Shown: positions 35,354 to 48,400 of the stretch, piece by piece
Layout of the letters: every line of letters starts with the position of its first letter
Position numbering within the stretch: the stretch's first letter is position 1
Origin: Rotaria socialis
Taxonomy: Eukaryota; Rotifera; Eurotatoria; Philodinida; Philodinidae
Length of the DNA stretch: 64,000 nt
NCBI GenBank assembly: GCA_905331475.1
Contig: CAJNYU010003244.1
Coordinates: 1-64,000 of the forward strand
Direction: 5' to 3'
Made by a program: the position numbers and the translations under genes
The notes under the pieces: model-generated
What the model was told of the DNA's origin: nothing
Seen by the model: the letters and a program-made list of their open reading frames with translations, nothing else
Database searches by the model: none

Positions 35354-36503
35354 TTAAAATGGATTATTGTTATAAAACTCCCATAAATTATCCATTAGAT
35401 CATTCATCGTAACAAGATCAATGTTCACATCTAATAAACGCATTATAACAATTCCGTCACATTGTAAATAATTTTCTGTAAATTTCCTTGTTGGAGCCTG
35501 ATGACTAGAGATTTGTGTCATTTCATCATCGTGATTTTGTTCCAGTGTAGATTTCGATGGTATGGTGCAATGTACTCGTCGACGAGGTGCAGTAATTTCA
35601 GCTCGACGAAATAATAAATAGATAATCCATTGTACAATTAAATTATATGTTGTACATATAAATAAAACTATTAACCATAAATAGGCAAAAATAAAAATTT
35701 TTTCGTTGAATATATTTATCGGTAGAACACATTGAACTGTATGTCGATGCTTATTTTTGCCAAGAAATCGTACAATAAAGTCACATAGAACATTAGTCGG
35801 AAATTGTAATGATGCATGACGTACTGTGTTACTATAGATAAGAAAACGTTCAACTGTATTCTTGATATCAAAATTAAAATTCATAAAATAATGTAAGCCT
35901 ATTAATTGTATAACAATATTTATTACATAAGTTGTTTTAATAAATAAATAAAATATTGTTAACTTAGGTACGATTTTTCTTGGTCGCATACGAAAATAGT
36001 GATCAAGACGAGCAGCAACATTTCGTATTAATTTCTGACGGTACAATGGTGATTCTGAGAGTGAATTACGACTTGTATTGAGTTGATCTAAACATTTTTG
36101 TAATGCTACACCAAAATGTGATGAACCACTTCGCCAGAAGAAGCCTGGCAGGAAAAAGCCAAAGGTCTGTAACATTAATATGAATGGAACATATTGGTAG
36201 AAACGTATGATATGAGTGCCTTCTCGTTCTTCAGAATCATTGACTTCGGGAATATCTTTATCCATGGAAATGAAATATGTATTCGATATCCAACAGACAA
36301 AATCTGTATAAGTTATATGAGCATCAGTAAATGATGCTGGAGTAAAACATGATATTGGCTTTCCAACAAATTGAATCGAAGATACAATGAGAACAAATAT
36401 TGAAAATAAAAGCACAGAATAAAGACGTGATAGACGATCAATAAAATCATCGTCGCATCGACCAAATCCAGTATAATACCAAAGAATTGTATAAACATCA
36501 AGT
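35354..36503 (-). CDS. Innexin 1 (gap-junction channel protein), 5' end incomplete
   Basis: Four-TM channel subunit of invertebrate gap junctions and hemichannels. A single long exon encodes 382 residues. It starts at an acceptor (TTAAAAATTAG) in phase 2, so a short first exon carrying the ATG is missing; none with a convincing donor was found upstream. Family features: FGRCDDDFIDRLSRLYS at the N-terminus, FVGKPISCFTPASF and FVCWISNTYF (first extracellular loop with its two Cys), FYQYVPFILMLQTFGFFLP (the innexin YYQWV-type motif), VLCDFIVRFLGKNKH and VQCVLPINIFNEKIF (second loop Cys). Unlike the other three copies, its transmembrane and loop exons are fused, so it has fewer introns. It is the most divergent member of the local cluster and lies on the opposite strand. 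Confidence 0.88.
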
Positions 36504-38736
36504 CTAATTTTTAAAAGAAAACAGTACAGTCTATTTAGAAATTTTTTTATGATCTATCTGGTTTATTATTCACTATAAACCTTGATGCGATAGACAGAAG
36601 CCTGGAGTAATTGATTTCTATAGCATACAAATGATTTACGTTAATAGAGCAGACGTGAAATAAAATATTTCATATTCAAAGCACGAATCGTTTTGAATTT
36701 TTTATTACGACACAGAATTACTAATGCCAGTATACTTTAAAGATTTTTGTTCTGATTCGAAAGCTTTACTATTATATCATTATTTTATACAATAGAATGC
36801 AAATGAAGTATGATTTTACTTCATTGATAAAAAATTAAATTAGTTATTCCTTAAGTGAATTTCTCCACAATGACTTTTTATCATTGATAGATAATTGTAG
36901 AAAATCAACGTTGATTTGATTCGTATATTTAAATAATTCGGTTGATTCGAAGAAAGACAAGTAAAAAGTCTATATGGAAAGGATGTTTTATTTTTGTGTC
37001 TTTCGAAGCAAAAGTTTATTTTTCTCAAATACTATTCATTAATGCGTCGTAGAGACTAATAAGATTATTGTCATAAATCAGAAGAAACATATTAATTCAA
37101 TTAGTAGTAATTCAATTTGAAAAGAATTCGACTGCTAATTTACTTTCCGATTGTTTTATAAAACAGATAGCAAGATGAAAACTCACACTATCGAAATAGT
37201 TCCTGAATCGTTTAAATACATGTTGTTCTTCTCACTGAATTTTAGTAACACAAGAGGGTATTTCTCTAGTTTCATAAATATTCGATTGAAGTCAAATTTT
37301 TATTTCTATCCATCTACATAAAAATAATTTTACCTGTGATAGGGCCGTTGGAGATATGATGACATTTTGAATAATGGACTGAATATGTATGCTTCTTGTA
37401 GGTTAGTTGCACGCTCAATTATTCAAGACACATTCTACACTCTTTTATCTAGTTTTGAAGTACTCCGGAGACTTTACTGATGTTTGTCTCTTTCTTTTTT
37501 TTTCTCCTTTTCTATCCAGCTCATTTTCTTGTTCTATGTGCACTCCATTGCATGAGGCGCACATTCAAATCAAAGTTTTTATACATCCATTCACTAGAGA
37601 ACAATTAAATGAACTAGCTTCTTTCTTGTTCTCTCTCTCTGTCTCTCTGTCTCTGTATTCCACTTCGCTTTCTCTCTTTATCATGATGAATTGTTCTATC
37701 ATCATAGAAGTCTTTGTTTTGTTCATTCTAGTGCTGTTCAAGTAATGGCGTAAGAAGTAGACTTGTCATCTTGTCGTTTTCTCGAACACGTGAATTGACT
37801 TGAGCAGCATGTGTGTGTGTCTGACACACACGCATCAAAATAGAAAATGATGATGTGTAAATTACAATGCTTGAGTTCCAATACATTTGCATCTAAATAC
37901 ATATTACTGGGGAGTTTCCTTTTTTTTATTTGTAAAAATATGATTTAGAAGAAAAAAAATTGTATTAAAAATTTATCATACGGTTACTACTTCAGTTTTT
38001 CTTTTTTTCCATGGAAGTAGTTATCTGAATTATTAAACAAGAATTTTCCGTTGATGGCGTGCTATAAAATAATTTGATGCACTTTTTTCAGTTTCAATTT
38101 ATGAAGCATAATGGGCAACGTATTTCTGAGTAGTCATGCTAAATAAATGAAGTATCTGTCTTTTCTTTTTCTAATTTTAGAATAATTAATAATGCGAAAA
38201 GGCAAAAATCTTGAACACTTTTACGCTCATTACACTTCACTTATTTAGAACAACACTTTTTAAGGAAATGAAGTGATTATATGTGTCATAGAAAAAATTA
38301 TTTTTTCAACCTAATGTATCATTGATAATACTTTCATTAATAGTAACCAAAAAGAAAAATTTTCTAATAAAAAAGAAACATTCTTGTTACACAAGAAAAA
38401 GAACCGTGTATAAATACACTTGAGGATAGGTGGGCAATGACATTAACATGTATATATTTTTTAATTTTCTGCTTTCATTCTTTTCTCAACACGCTATCGA
38501 TTCAATTGTCACATATGCCATCAGATAAAATCTGGAACAAGAGCACATAAAACTAACGCAAAATCTAAATAATTTAGCAATCTTTTTCTTTTTGTTTTGT
38601 TAAATGCAAAGATACTTTCACATTAAAAATACAGTCACGTATTAACCTTCATCTCTTTTTCTTCGTCGTGTATCTTTATCATGTCTGACGCAAATGATTT
38701 GAAAAGAAGAAAAAATATTCATACTCGACAATAATC
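36504..38736. other. Intergenic between divergent innexins 1 and 2
   Basis: 2.2 kb containing the promoters of both innexins and probably the missing first exon of innexin 1. A TGTGTGTGTCTGACACACAC inverted repeat lies near 37810-37830. No other gene supported. Confidence 0.5.
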
Positions 38737-40180
38737 ATGGCATCGTTGTTTAAAAATGCTCTTGAACAAGTTGGCCAATCGCAAAAAATTGATGATGATA
38801 TTATCGATAGATTTAATCATCGATTTACTGTTATTATTCTTGTTACATTTACTGCATTCGTTAGTGCTAAACAATTTATTGGGTAGATTGAGAAAAATTT
38901 CAGCGCAGAACCAATTATCATTTTATTTACTCTCTATAGGGATCCGATTTCATGTTGGGCTCCATCACATTTCTCAGCATCTCAGATAGCTTATACCAAT
39001 AGTATATGTTGGCTCAAAGGTACATATTATCTTGATGTTTATAGCCATTTAATTCCACATCGTACACAAAATTCTGAATTTCGTATTGCTTATTATCAAT
39101 ATATTCCCTATATATTACTTATAATGGCATTGTTTTTCTATTTACCTCATATAGTTTGGTGAGATTCTTTTGATTATTATTTGTAATGAGACATGTTTTG
39201 ACTAATGATGACGATTATTTTCTAGGCGCAACATAAGCCGACGTATTGGTTTTGATCTTCGTTCAATAATTCAAAATGTAAAACAAGTTTTAAATACAAA
39301 TATGAATCAAGTAACATTGCAAATTCATATAGCTCTTGTATACAATTCATCCAAATATGTTGTCGGTGATAATAAAACTCGTCGTCGTTTATTTGACATA
39401 TTGCAATCTACGCGTGGTCACCGTAAGATAAAATAATTAGCGACTTAAAATTAAAATAAAAGATTTCGTTTTGATCATTTCAGGTTGCCATTTAACTTTA
39501 TTATATATATTTGTTAAGACCTTATATATGGTCAATTGTTTATTTCAATTTTATTTCTTAAGTGCTATTCTATCATTTCCTTTTCATACATTTGGTATCG
39601 AATGGTTATCGACAATATTCAGAAAAGTTCATAGCAGAGTGAATACAGAACCGAATGAATCAAAATGGTTTCCTCGTGTTGTTATGTGTGATTTTATGGT
39701 ACGACATCTGGGTTCTAATCAACATTGGATGTAAATTGCTATTTAAAAAAAAAAATTTTTTCTTATCTTTCACATTAAACTTCTAGGGCTATTCAATGTA
39801 ATTTGCCAATAAATTTATTTAACGAAATTATATTTTTAATTCTTTGGGCATGGTATATACTTCTTAGTAGTCTTACATGTGTATCCCTTATTTTCTGTCT
39901 TTGCTTAATGTATTCTAATATTGGTTGTACATTTATTCATAAATATCTTCATATGAATTCACCGAAATCAAGCAAAGAACAATGCGATAACTTCATTGGA
40001 AATTATTTAAAATGGGATGGCATACTTGTACTTCGGCTTATTGCTCACAACACAAATGATATCATAATGGCGAATCTTGTTGGTGCTCTTTTTAAGATGT
40101 ATTTAGATTCGAATGAAAAACAAAATGATCAAGTGCGATTGAATGAACACTATGAACGTGTTGACGTTTCATCAGATTAG
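38737..40180 (+). CDS. Innexin 2
   Basis: Gap-junction/hemichannel subunit. Five exons: 38737..38882, 38940..39158, 39226..39422, 39484..39730, 39787..40180, giving 400 codons in phase. N-terminal DDDIIDRFNHRFTV is followed by TM1. The first loop has the Cys pair in FIGDPISCWAPSHF and SICWLKGTYYL. Then come YYQYIPYILLIMALFFYLPHIVW, a cytoplasmic loop, TM3 (LYIFVKTLYMVNCLFQF), FPRVVMCDFMVRHLGSNQHW with IQCNLPINLFNEIIF (second-loop Cys), TM4 and a short tail. Its intron positions differ from innexins 3 and 4, so it split off before their duplication. Confidence 0.92.
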
Positions 40181-41052
40181 CACGTAGAGACATTCTTCTT
40201 TTTTAATTTTTTGTAGCAAAAATAAAGACAATTATTGAATTTGTATTTTTTTCTTGATTGATACGAGTTAAATAAATAATAATTGTAAAAAAAAAATTTT
40301 CTTCTTCTATGGATTCGATTCTCATGTAGTGAAGCACAACAATTCATGAAGAACATCAAGGTATTAGAAAATTAATAAATTATGAATAGTAACAATGATG
40401 TTAGTTATTATTCTGTTTTACTGTAGCCTTTCAGTTGAAGGCCAAGATCATCGTCTAAATTATTTCATTTTGATTGAATGAATGATAATGTAGTAGTAAA
40501 ATGACGAAATAAATCTTTGATGTAGAAGAAAGTTTTGCTATCCGTAGTTTCAAGCTTAAAACAAAATAAAAAATTTCTTGATGGGTTTCTTCGCTATTGC
40601 CAATGACTTCATGTGGCTGCGCTAATTGAGATTAAAAATAATAATAACAATAAACATATGGTGCCTATTAACATATCCGCAAAAAGTCGCTGTACATATT
40701 TTTCTTATATTAGCGCCTTTTTTCCTACGTCGTCACACTTAAGGCTTTATTAAAAAACGAAACTGGACTATGTTTATATAAGAGAGTTCGAGCTCATGTG
40801 TCAATAGTAGCTAAAAATAAGAACATACGGCCGCCTAAAAAATCACCCAATTTTCTGTTTGTGTATTTTACTTTTCGATCACTACTGGCGACACTGAAGT
40901 GGAAACGAAAGAAACGCAAAAAAAGAAATGCATATGCTTACTAAGAGAGAAACTCACAATAATCCACAAGAAAAAGAACAGTACTTGTGCTTACTTGTAC
41001 ACCTTGTTAACCACATATTGAGCGAAGTTTACAGTAAAATAATTTTACTATC
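40181..41052. other. Intergenic, innexin 2 to innexin 3
   Basis: About 0.87 kb with no supported gene; it contains the presumed promoter of innexin 3. Confidence 0.5.
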
Positions 41053-42587
41053 ATGGAGAAAATCTTGATAGCTGAAGACCGTTATGGACTAAAGTCAAGT
41101 CATCTTGAGGATGATGACATAATTGATCGTTTAAATAATAGAGTAACAGTTTTGGGATTGATTATGTGTGTTTTTATTATCGGAGGTGGTGTTTTAGTCG
41201 GTAAACCAATCAATTGTTGGACACCAGGCAGGTTTATTTCAAATCAGATACTATAGCGTTACTCACATTCTTCTGTTTTCTTTTAATACTTTCATTTAGC
41301 TGAATTCAAAGGACAACATGATGGCTATGCAAATAGTATTTGTTGGTTGAAAGGATCTTATTATCTTCCAACAGATGAAAGTACGTTGAATCAATGTAGA
41401 TTTTATCATTGAAAAAGTATGTCTCAGAACGATGAACAATTTGATTAACTCGTAAAAACGACTAAATGAAAGGTTTTAATTAAAGTAAAAATCAAAAAGG
41501 GCGAAAGAATTGCATCGAACCGACAAAGCAATCGAGAAACTAAATCATTTTCATATGAACATACCTTTATACGATAACATTTCACTTTTCAATCTATTTT
41601 AGTTACGATACCAGATCGGTCAAAGCCTCGATCGTACTTTGTGTAAGTAGAAAATTATTAAAAAACGTTTTTCTGATAGGAATATCAAAGTAAATTTTTA
41701 GTTCTTACTATCAATGGACAGCATTTATTCTACTGGGTATGGCGATGTTCTTTCTACTGCCTCGATATTTATGGCAAGCATTTACACGACAAAGTGGTTT
41801 CAACATTAAAAAAGTTATAAAAAATATTAAAGAGCAAAAAGAAGCGAATAAAGGCGTGGAATCAGCACAAAAATTGTTGAAAACATATCTTGATGCACTA
41901 AATGAGTCCAATGGATCCATATGTTGTGGGGTTTCCTGTCCTAATTTTCACGTGGGCTATATAACAGCTTATCTTGCAATAAAAGTTCTTTATATTATCA
42001 ACAGTATTACACAATTTTTCTTGTTGAATACATTTCTAGCATTCAATTTTACTAGTTTTGGCCCTGAAGGAATAAATAAATTGCTAACTGAAGGCGATTG
42101 GTTCGAATCTCCACGATTTCCTCGTGTTACTATGTGTGATTTTATGGTGAGACGTTTAGGTTCAAATCAACATTGGTATTCTGTACAATGTAATTTACCA
42201 ATCAATATGTTTAATGAAAAGATATTTCTTGCCATCTGGCTATGGTTAATAATTTTAACCATATTAAATTTTTTATCAATCTTTCCCTGGATAGTATTTC
42301 TATCAAAACAACAACGATCATCAATGATACACCGTTATTTACAAACAAATTCAAAATTCATGGAAGAGACAAAAGATTTATTATCACTGCAGAGCGCGTC
42401 AACATATCGCACAACTGATTCATGGTATAAAACAAATCAGTTTATAGATTATTTACAAGTAGACGGTTTTCTAATATTTTACATTATTGCAATTAATACA
42501 GATGATGTTACAGCTTCCGAAATTATCGGTTTTTTATACGGTAGTTTTACACCATCACCGAGTCGATTCACCACCAGCGAAGTTTGA
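41053..42587 (+). CDS. Innexin 3, with a GC-AG intron
   Basis: Four exons: 41053..41227, 41300..41380, 41603..41642, 41702..42587, giving 393 codons. Blocks: LEDDDIIDRLNNR, VGKPINCWTPAEF and SICWLKGSYYLP (first-loop Cys), VSYYQWTAFILLGMAMFFLLP, CCGVSCPNFH, TMCDFMVRRLGSNQHW and VQCNLPINMFNEKIF. Intron 1 has to begin with GC (CCAG|GCAGGT) to keep the frame; the alternative GT two codons later gives an immediate stop. The duplicate, innexin 4, has an ordinary GT at the same place. Exon lengths 175, 81 and 40 are identical to innexin 4. Confidence 0.9.
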
Positions 42588-44621
42588 AAATTTGTGTTTG
42601 TTTAGTAGATTTAGTTTTTGTTTCAGCATATTTTTTGTATTTAATTCTTAGAATTTATAGTGAAGTCAAAGGCTGAACTTTTTTCTGAGAATGTCACGAA
42701 TAATGAAGAATAAACTGAAAAAAGAAATACTTAGAGCAACATCTTCCAATACGAACTGAAAGCTTTCTCAACTTGAAATTCTCAGTTGACTGCAAATGAA
42801 TAATATTTATCTAACTATATGTTTCGTTACTGTTTACTATTCTAAGTTAAAATTTTAACGGACGGAAATAAAAGAAAGCAAAACAATGTCAAAAGCTCAG
42901 ATATAACAGACAGACAATATTATCATTCGCTGCTGGTAACCTTGAATGATAAATTAATTTGTACCATTCTAAGTTTAACTTACGACATTCATCTATCATA
43001 TCGACAAGATTTAAACCTATAGAGTACTTCATCAATATTTCGATCAGAATCAAATATATTCTTAACTTTTCTCATCTAAATACAATTTGAAAAGAATGAA
43101 TAAACATTGATATGTTAATTTATATATTTCACTTACATGCTTTAATATTATTAACATAAAAAAATATGACAAAATTCTATATGATTATTGAATATTTAAA
43201 ATATTCAATATTATCGTTCTTATTCTATTTCTTTTTGCATATTAGATTATTACAATATCAATACGATGAAAGTCATATTTGATTAAATTTCGTTGTAGAT
43301 ATTCTCGTATATATATATATATATATTAAAAAAAGTTTTATATAAGATTTTTCAAAAAGAAAACGAAATGATTTTTGATTCAGAAATTCTTTGCGAAAAA
43401 TATAATGGTGACTAGAACTACTGTTTGCTTTATATCATTTTTGGCCTTCCTTATTCAAACGTTATATATTGACTGAGTTTCATCTAATTTGGCATAACTC
43501 TGTATTATTACAAGTAATAAAGTAAACGATTTATCATGGTTTCTGTAGATATTAGTTTTTTTAAAGATACGTTTTCAATAATAAGACTTCTTGTCTTTAG
43601 ATATTATCCCGCTTGAAAGAAATTTTCTGTCTTACAAATTTTGCAAGTCCACGTCAATATAAACCAGGAGTATAGTTTACTAAAAAACAGTCTCTCGGCA
43701 AAAATTTTCTTTCGAAATCCTTGAAAACCGTAGAATATCATGTCGAGAATGCTGAAAAGTATATTTGAAGAATAACGATATACGTACATAATCCCATTGA
43801 AAATATGTTTTAAGAATACACCTGAATGCACTCGTAAAATCAAGAACAAATCTATTTCAAGAAAAACGACTTCGAAATTGACTGTACATCATTATGCATC
43901 ATGGACTCTGTCTTTCTGCTGAATGTCAATATATGTTTCATTATTTTTAGAAGACTTGCATTTAGTTTGATTGCTCATTTTTATGGATTCGAACGGCAAT
44001 GACAAGGATCATGAATAAATAAGGTGTAGTTTTCGATCAGAACGAATTGAATTGGTTTTAGATAGATTATTTATATTGAAAAATGTATGAAAACTTTGGT
44101 ACAGAAGATGCGAAAGAGAAAAAACTGAAAAAAGAAATAGAAGCACGTGAAAAGACACACCACTCATTCGCATTACTACTTTCAAATCCAATAGTTTTCT
44201 TTTTTATTCGATCGTTACTGATTTCACACTGCCAAACAAACCTCACACTTCATTTAGCACTATGTTGCTACTGTGCGCACATATATAAGAACAGCAAAAA
44301 AAAGAAGGATGTGAGAAAGTGTATGTGTCATGCATTGGCAGCCGAAAAAGAAACCGAACAGTAGACAAAATTAACCACATAAAATTGAAAGTTTGTGTAC
44401 TTTGTTCTTCACTTGCTCATGGACAAACGAAAGCATAAGAATGTGGCTAAAAGAGAGAGAGAGAGAGAGAGGGCTGAGAGAGAAGTAAGCACAAGAAATG
44501 TTAAAATAAAGAACATCATAACGATCAAAAAGAAATGAAATACTAAAAACTACTTCTACGCAGGTACATCCAACCAAGCTCAGCTAGTGAATATTATTGT
44601 TGATTGACTATCATACTTATG
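42588..44621. other. Intergenic, innexin 3 to innexin 4
   Basis: Two kilobases without a supported gene. It holds a (TA)n tract near 43308-43327 and a (GA)n tract near 44452-44471, the latter about 150 bp ahead of the innexin 4 start. Confidence 0.5.
44452..44471. repeat. (AG)n microsatellite upstream of innexin 4
   Basis: About ten AG units in a row. GAGA-type tracts can mark promoters in animals; that role here is only a possibility. Confidence 0.8.
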
Positions 44622-46327
44622 ATGGAGAAGATTATGATAGCCGAGGATCGTTACGGTCCAAAGCGTAATCGTTTTGAAGATGATGATCTTATCGATCGTC
44701 TTAATAGTCGATATACAGTTATGGCATTAACTATGTGTATTTTTATAATTACAGGAAAAGCTTATGTAGGAGACCCAATCAATTGTTGGACACCAGGTAC
44801 GCTATAAAAAGCAAAAACTTTATTCGACAGTATAGTATGTATTTCTTTTTTACTGTAGCTCAGTTCTCTGGTACACATAATGCTTATACAAACAGTATTT
44901 GCTGGTTAAAGGGATCCTATTATTTACCAACTGATGAAAGTAAGTTATATTTAACAAATTGTATACATGGTTGACTAGAGATCATCGATGCAATTGCAAA
45001 AACGATAGAATATTATTATTTATCTAGGATAATAGAACCTCAGAAAAAATGCAATTAATACGCATAATCATAAAAAGTTCATTTCAGCCTAAGCCAAACA
45101 AATAATCTGATATACATATACGTATATACTGGTACCTATTTTGATAATTCATGAAGTTATGAAGTGTTTCGCCATTTTCAATTATATACAAAAAAATCAA
45201 TCGGACGCATTAATTAGATACTTGAAAATTGTAATGCTTATGAGAAAGCTATACAAACTCTTATCATAGCAAGAGAGAAAGACAACAAGAGAAACCAAAT
45301 GAATTTATAATTCAGTAGTGTTTTTTCAATATTTTCTTAATCTTTATTTTAGTTACGATTCCGGATCGAACTAAACCAAGACTATATCATGTGTAAGTTG
45401 TTGCCGTTGTGTTAGAATAATATATTAAAGTACCTACGAATTATTTCTAGTTCATATTATCAATGGACGCCATTTATTCTACTTGGAATGTGTCTATTAT
45501 TTCTTTTACCTCAAGTCCTATGGCAGGCGTTCGCCAGACAAGGTGGAGTCAATATTAAACGACTTGTCAAAACTATTAAAGATCAAGTAGAAACAAACAA
45601 AGGCGTAGAGCAAGCACAAAAAACAATCAAATTATATCTTGATACTCAAAGAATAAGAGGTGGATCGATATGTTGTGGAATACGTTGCCGAAGTTTTTAT
45701 ACTACTTATACATTAACGTATTTTATTATTAAACTACTTTATATTCTCAATGCACTTTGCCAATTCTTTTTACTCAATACATTTTTATCGTTTCATTTTA
45801 CTAGTTATGGTCCTGAAGCGCTCAATAAATTATTTAGCGGCGAAGATTTTTTTGAATCGCCAAGATTTCCTCGTGTTACTATGTGTGATTTCATGATCAG
45901 ACATCTAGGTTCAAATCAGCACTGGTACGCAATTCAATGCAATTTACCAATAAATATATATAATGACAAGATATTTCTTGGTATTTGGGTATGGCTAATA
46001 GTTTTAGCAATATTAAACTTGTTATCTATCATTCCTTGGATATTGTTTTTGAGACAAAGACAACGATCGACAACCATTAGGAACTATTTGAGAATAAGCA
46101 AACAATCAACAGCAGAAGAGAAAGAAACTTTATTATCATCGACAAAAGAATCATTCTTGCATCGAGGAGATAAAACTGAAGAATTTATAAATTATTTGCG
46201 CATTGATGGCTTTCTAATACTTCATATAATTGCACGTAATACAGATGACATTGTAGCTGGACAAATAGTTGACCATTTATATAAAAATTTCGAATCAGAA
46301 AGACGAATTGCGAGAAGTGATGTTTGA
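44622..46327 (+). CDS. Innexin 4, duplicate of innexin 3
   Basis: Four exons: 44622..44796, 44859..44939, 45353..45392, 45451..46327, giving 390 codons. The start MEKIMIAEDRYGPK aligns with innexin 3 (MEKILIAEDRYGLK); two further in-frame ATGs lie upstream (44604 and 44619). Key blocks: DDDLIDRLNSR, VGDPINCWTPAQF, SICWLKGSYYLPTDES, VSYYQWTPFILLGMCLLFLLP, CCGIRCRSF, TMCDFMIRHLGSNQHW, IQCNLPINIYNDKIF. Exons 1-3 match innexin 3 in length and phase, so the two arose by tandem duplication. The second intron is long (about 410 bp) here and about 220 bp in innexin 3. Confidence 0.92.
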
Positions 46328-48400
46328 GAATGTCCGTGTGTTGAACAATATTTTTTTCTCCTTCTTTTTTCAATTAGTTTGTACCTTATAAGTAGAATAT
46401 ATAGAAAAAATAACAGTAAAATATTTCTAATGTTTTATTTTCAATAAAATACGTCGCTACATGATCTGAACAAACGCATCAATTCTTCAAAAACAAAAAA
46501 GAAGCAATGAGAGTATTCATTCGGTTTAAAATGCACGTGATTGTAATGATAATCTTTATTGTTATTCGGTTTATGTTCATAGAAATCTTAGCCAATCAAT
46601 TGAGTTACAATTCAAAATATTAATAACAAGATTTTAATATTCAGACTATAAAATTTAGTAACCTTTCATATTTTAGTTTTAAACAAATTTTTATAGGCCT
46701 ACACTAGACATTTCACGAGACACAATATCCAGAATCAGTTAAACAAGAATTGTAAAGTCAAGTTTGGTTTATATCGGGAGTTTTGGTTTATGATTAAATT
46801 GGATTCAATACTTAAAACGAATATACAGTAGATTACGATATGTAATAATGTTTACACATGTTCTAGACAAAAATAGAGTTCGGCTAAGAATAAATCTATA
46901 AGATCACATGCTCTACTAAAAATATAGTGTAATCGAAAAGGAAAGAGACAACTGTAGCTGTAGTGATCGCGGACATAGTTAGTGTAAATATAGATGCACG
47001 CCTCATAATCTAATAAATAAATGCCTCAATCGGGCTCAATAACAAGCCACTGAGAACAAGTGTCCTAGATAACGATGCTCGCGTTTGAATAAAAAAGTGT
47101 CATTCATCTGGACGAATATGGGCGAATAGATTAAATTCAGATTTTTCAATTGTATGAATTTGTTTCTAGTCGAATTCTTCAGCTGTACCCAGCAAAAGGG
47201 AAAAAAATAAATGGTCCAAATAATTGATTGTAAACCTTCACACTTTGTTTATGTTTAAAAAAAAGATAAGTTTAATATACCGTTAAACACCTTTAGTTCA
47301 TTTACCAATTACGAACAATATTACCTCGATTTGATAGAATATTCAATAGGCCATTCGGTAACGTTAAGTGTTGTATTCATTTGATGTGCGTGACTTTCGT
47401 CTGTTCAAAAACGTATTTCAAAGGATAAGACATCGTCTCTCCTCATTCTTACATTTTAAGCTAAGATCCATCATTGTTAGAAGTGCACAAGTAATCACAT
47501 AAGTCATCAAACATTTCTAAAAATAAGCGAGATGCCAAAGACAAGAAAATCCATTCATTTATTAAATGTCAATCCTCAAGTTATCTTTTCATTCACTTAT
47601 CTTAATTTCGACAATTTCGACGGAAATAGCCATTATTTTAAAGGAAGCACGGATTTAATATGTAATTCTTAAGACACATTATGATGTAGAAATTCTTGTT
47701 TATGTACAGACAGTTACAGATATTCTTTTGCCGATGAAAACAAAATGTGATAACGTTCTATAGTGTTTGTAGAAACCAGCATTTTACTCCGATAGAAGCG
47801 AAATAATGAATCCCTTAAGTTTTATTATCGTATATTCTAATTAGCCATTTGTTTCTTTATTAGATACAATTCATGGCGAGCGAGAAAGTCATGCAAAAAC
47901 AGCATCTACAATTTCTTTTATATCTGTCTATCTCATTCAACATTCTTTTAAATCTAATCAACTCTTTTATTCTGTTCTGTTAATTGAAGATATGCCGAGC
48001 AACCAATATCAGATAACTAGTAATAAGTCAGTTAATTATAGTGCGCATTGCAAAGGAAACTTTATGATTATCATTCATTCTCTTCGTGAACACCCTCAGG
48101 TGTTAATTCTGCCGAAAGCGTATTCGTCTCTAATTACGCGACATATTTCAATATGAAAAAACAAGAAAGAAAATTTATTTAATGGAAAATCATTTGAAAT
48201 TTATCCAAAAAAAAGAAACCGGATAATGCAAAAAAAATAATAATAACATATCTTCGTCAACATACAATAAATGTGTAACATTGAGTACAATACATGTCAA
48301 TTAAAACAAGAAAAAGTAAAAGAAAAGACAGCCAGTTTCCATCAATATACATTGTTCTACACTCAAGGAAACAAAAATTGAGCTTGCATTATATTTATTT
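46328..48400. other. Intergenic, innexin 4 to Kv2 (convergent 3' ends)
   Basis: 2.1 kb, A+T-rich. No supported gene, repeat or RNA seen. Confidence 0.5.

Noticed and set aside
36313..36501. 62-codon frame overlapping the innexin 1 N-terminal region
   Set aside because: Wrong frame; the conserved innexin N-terminal blocks are in the other frame across the same bases.
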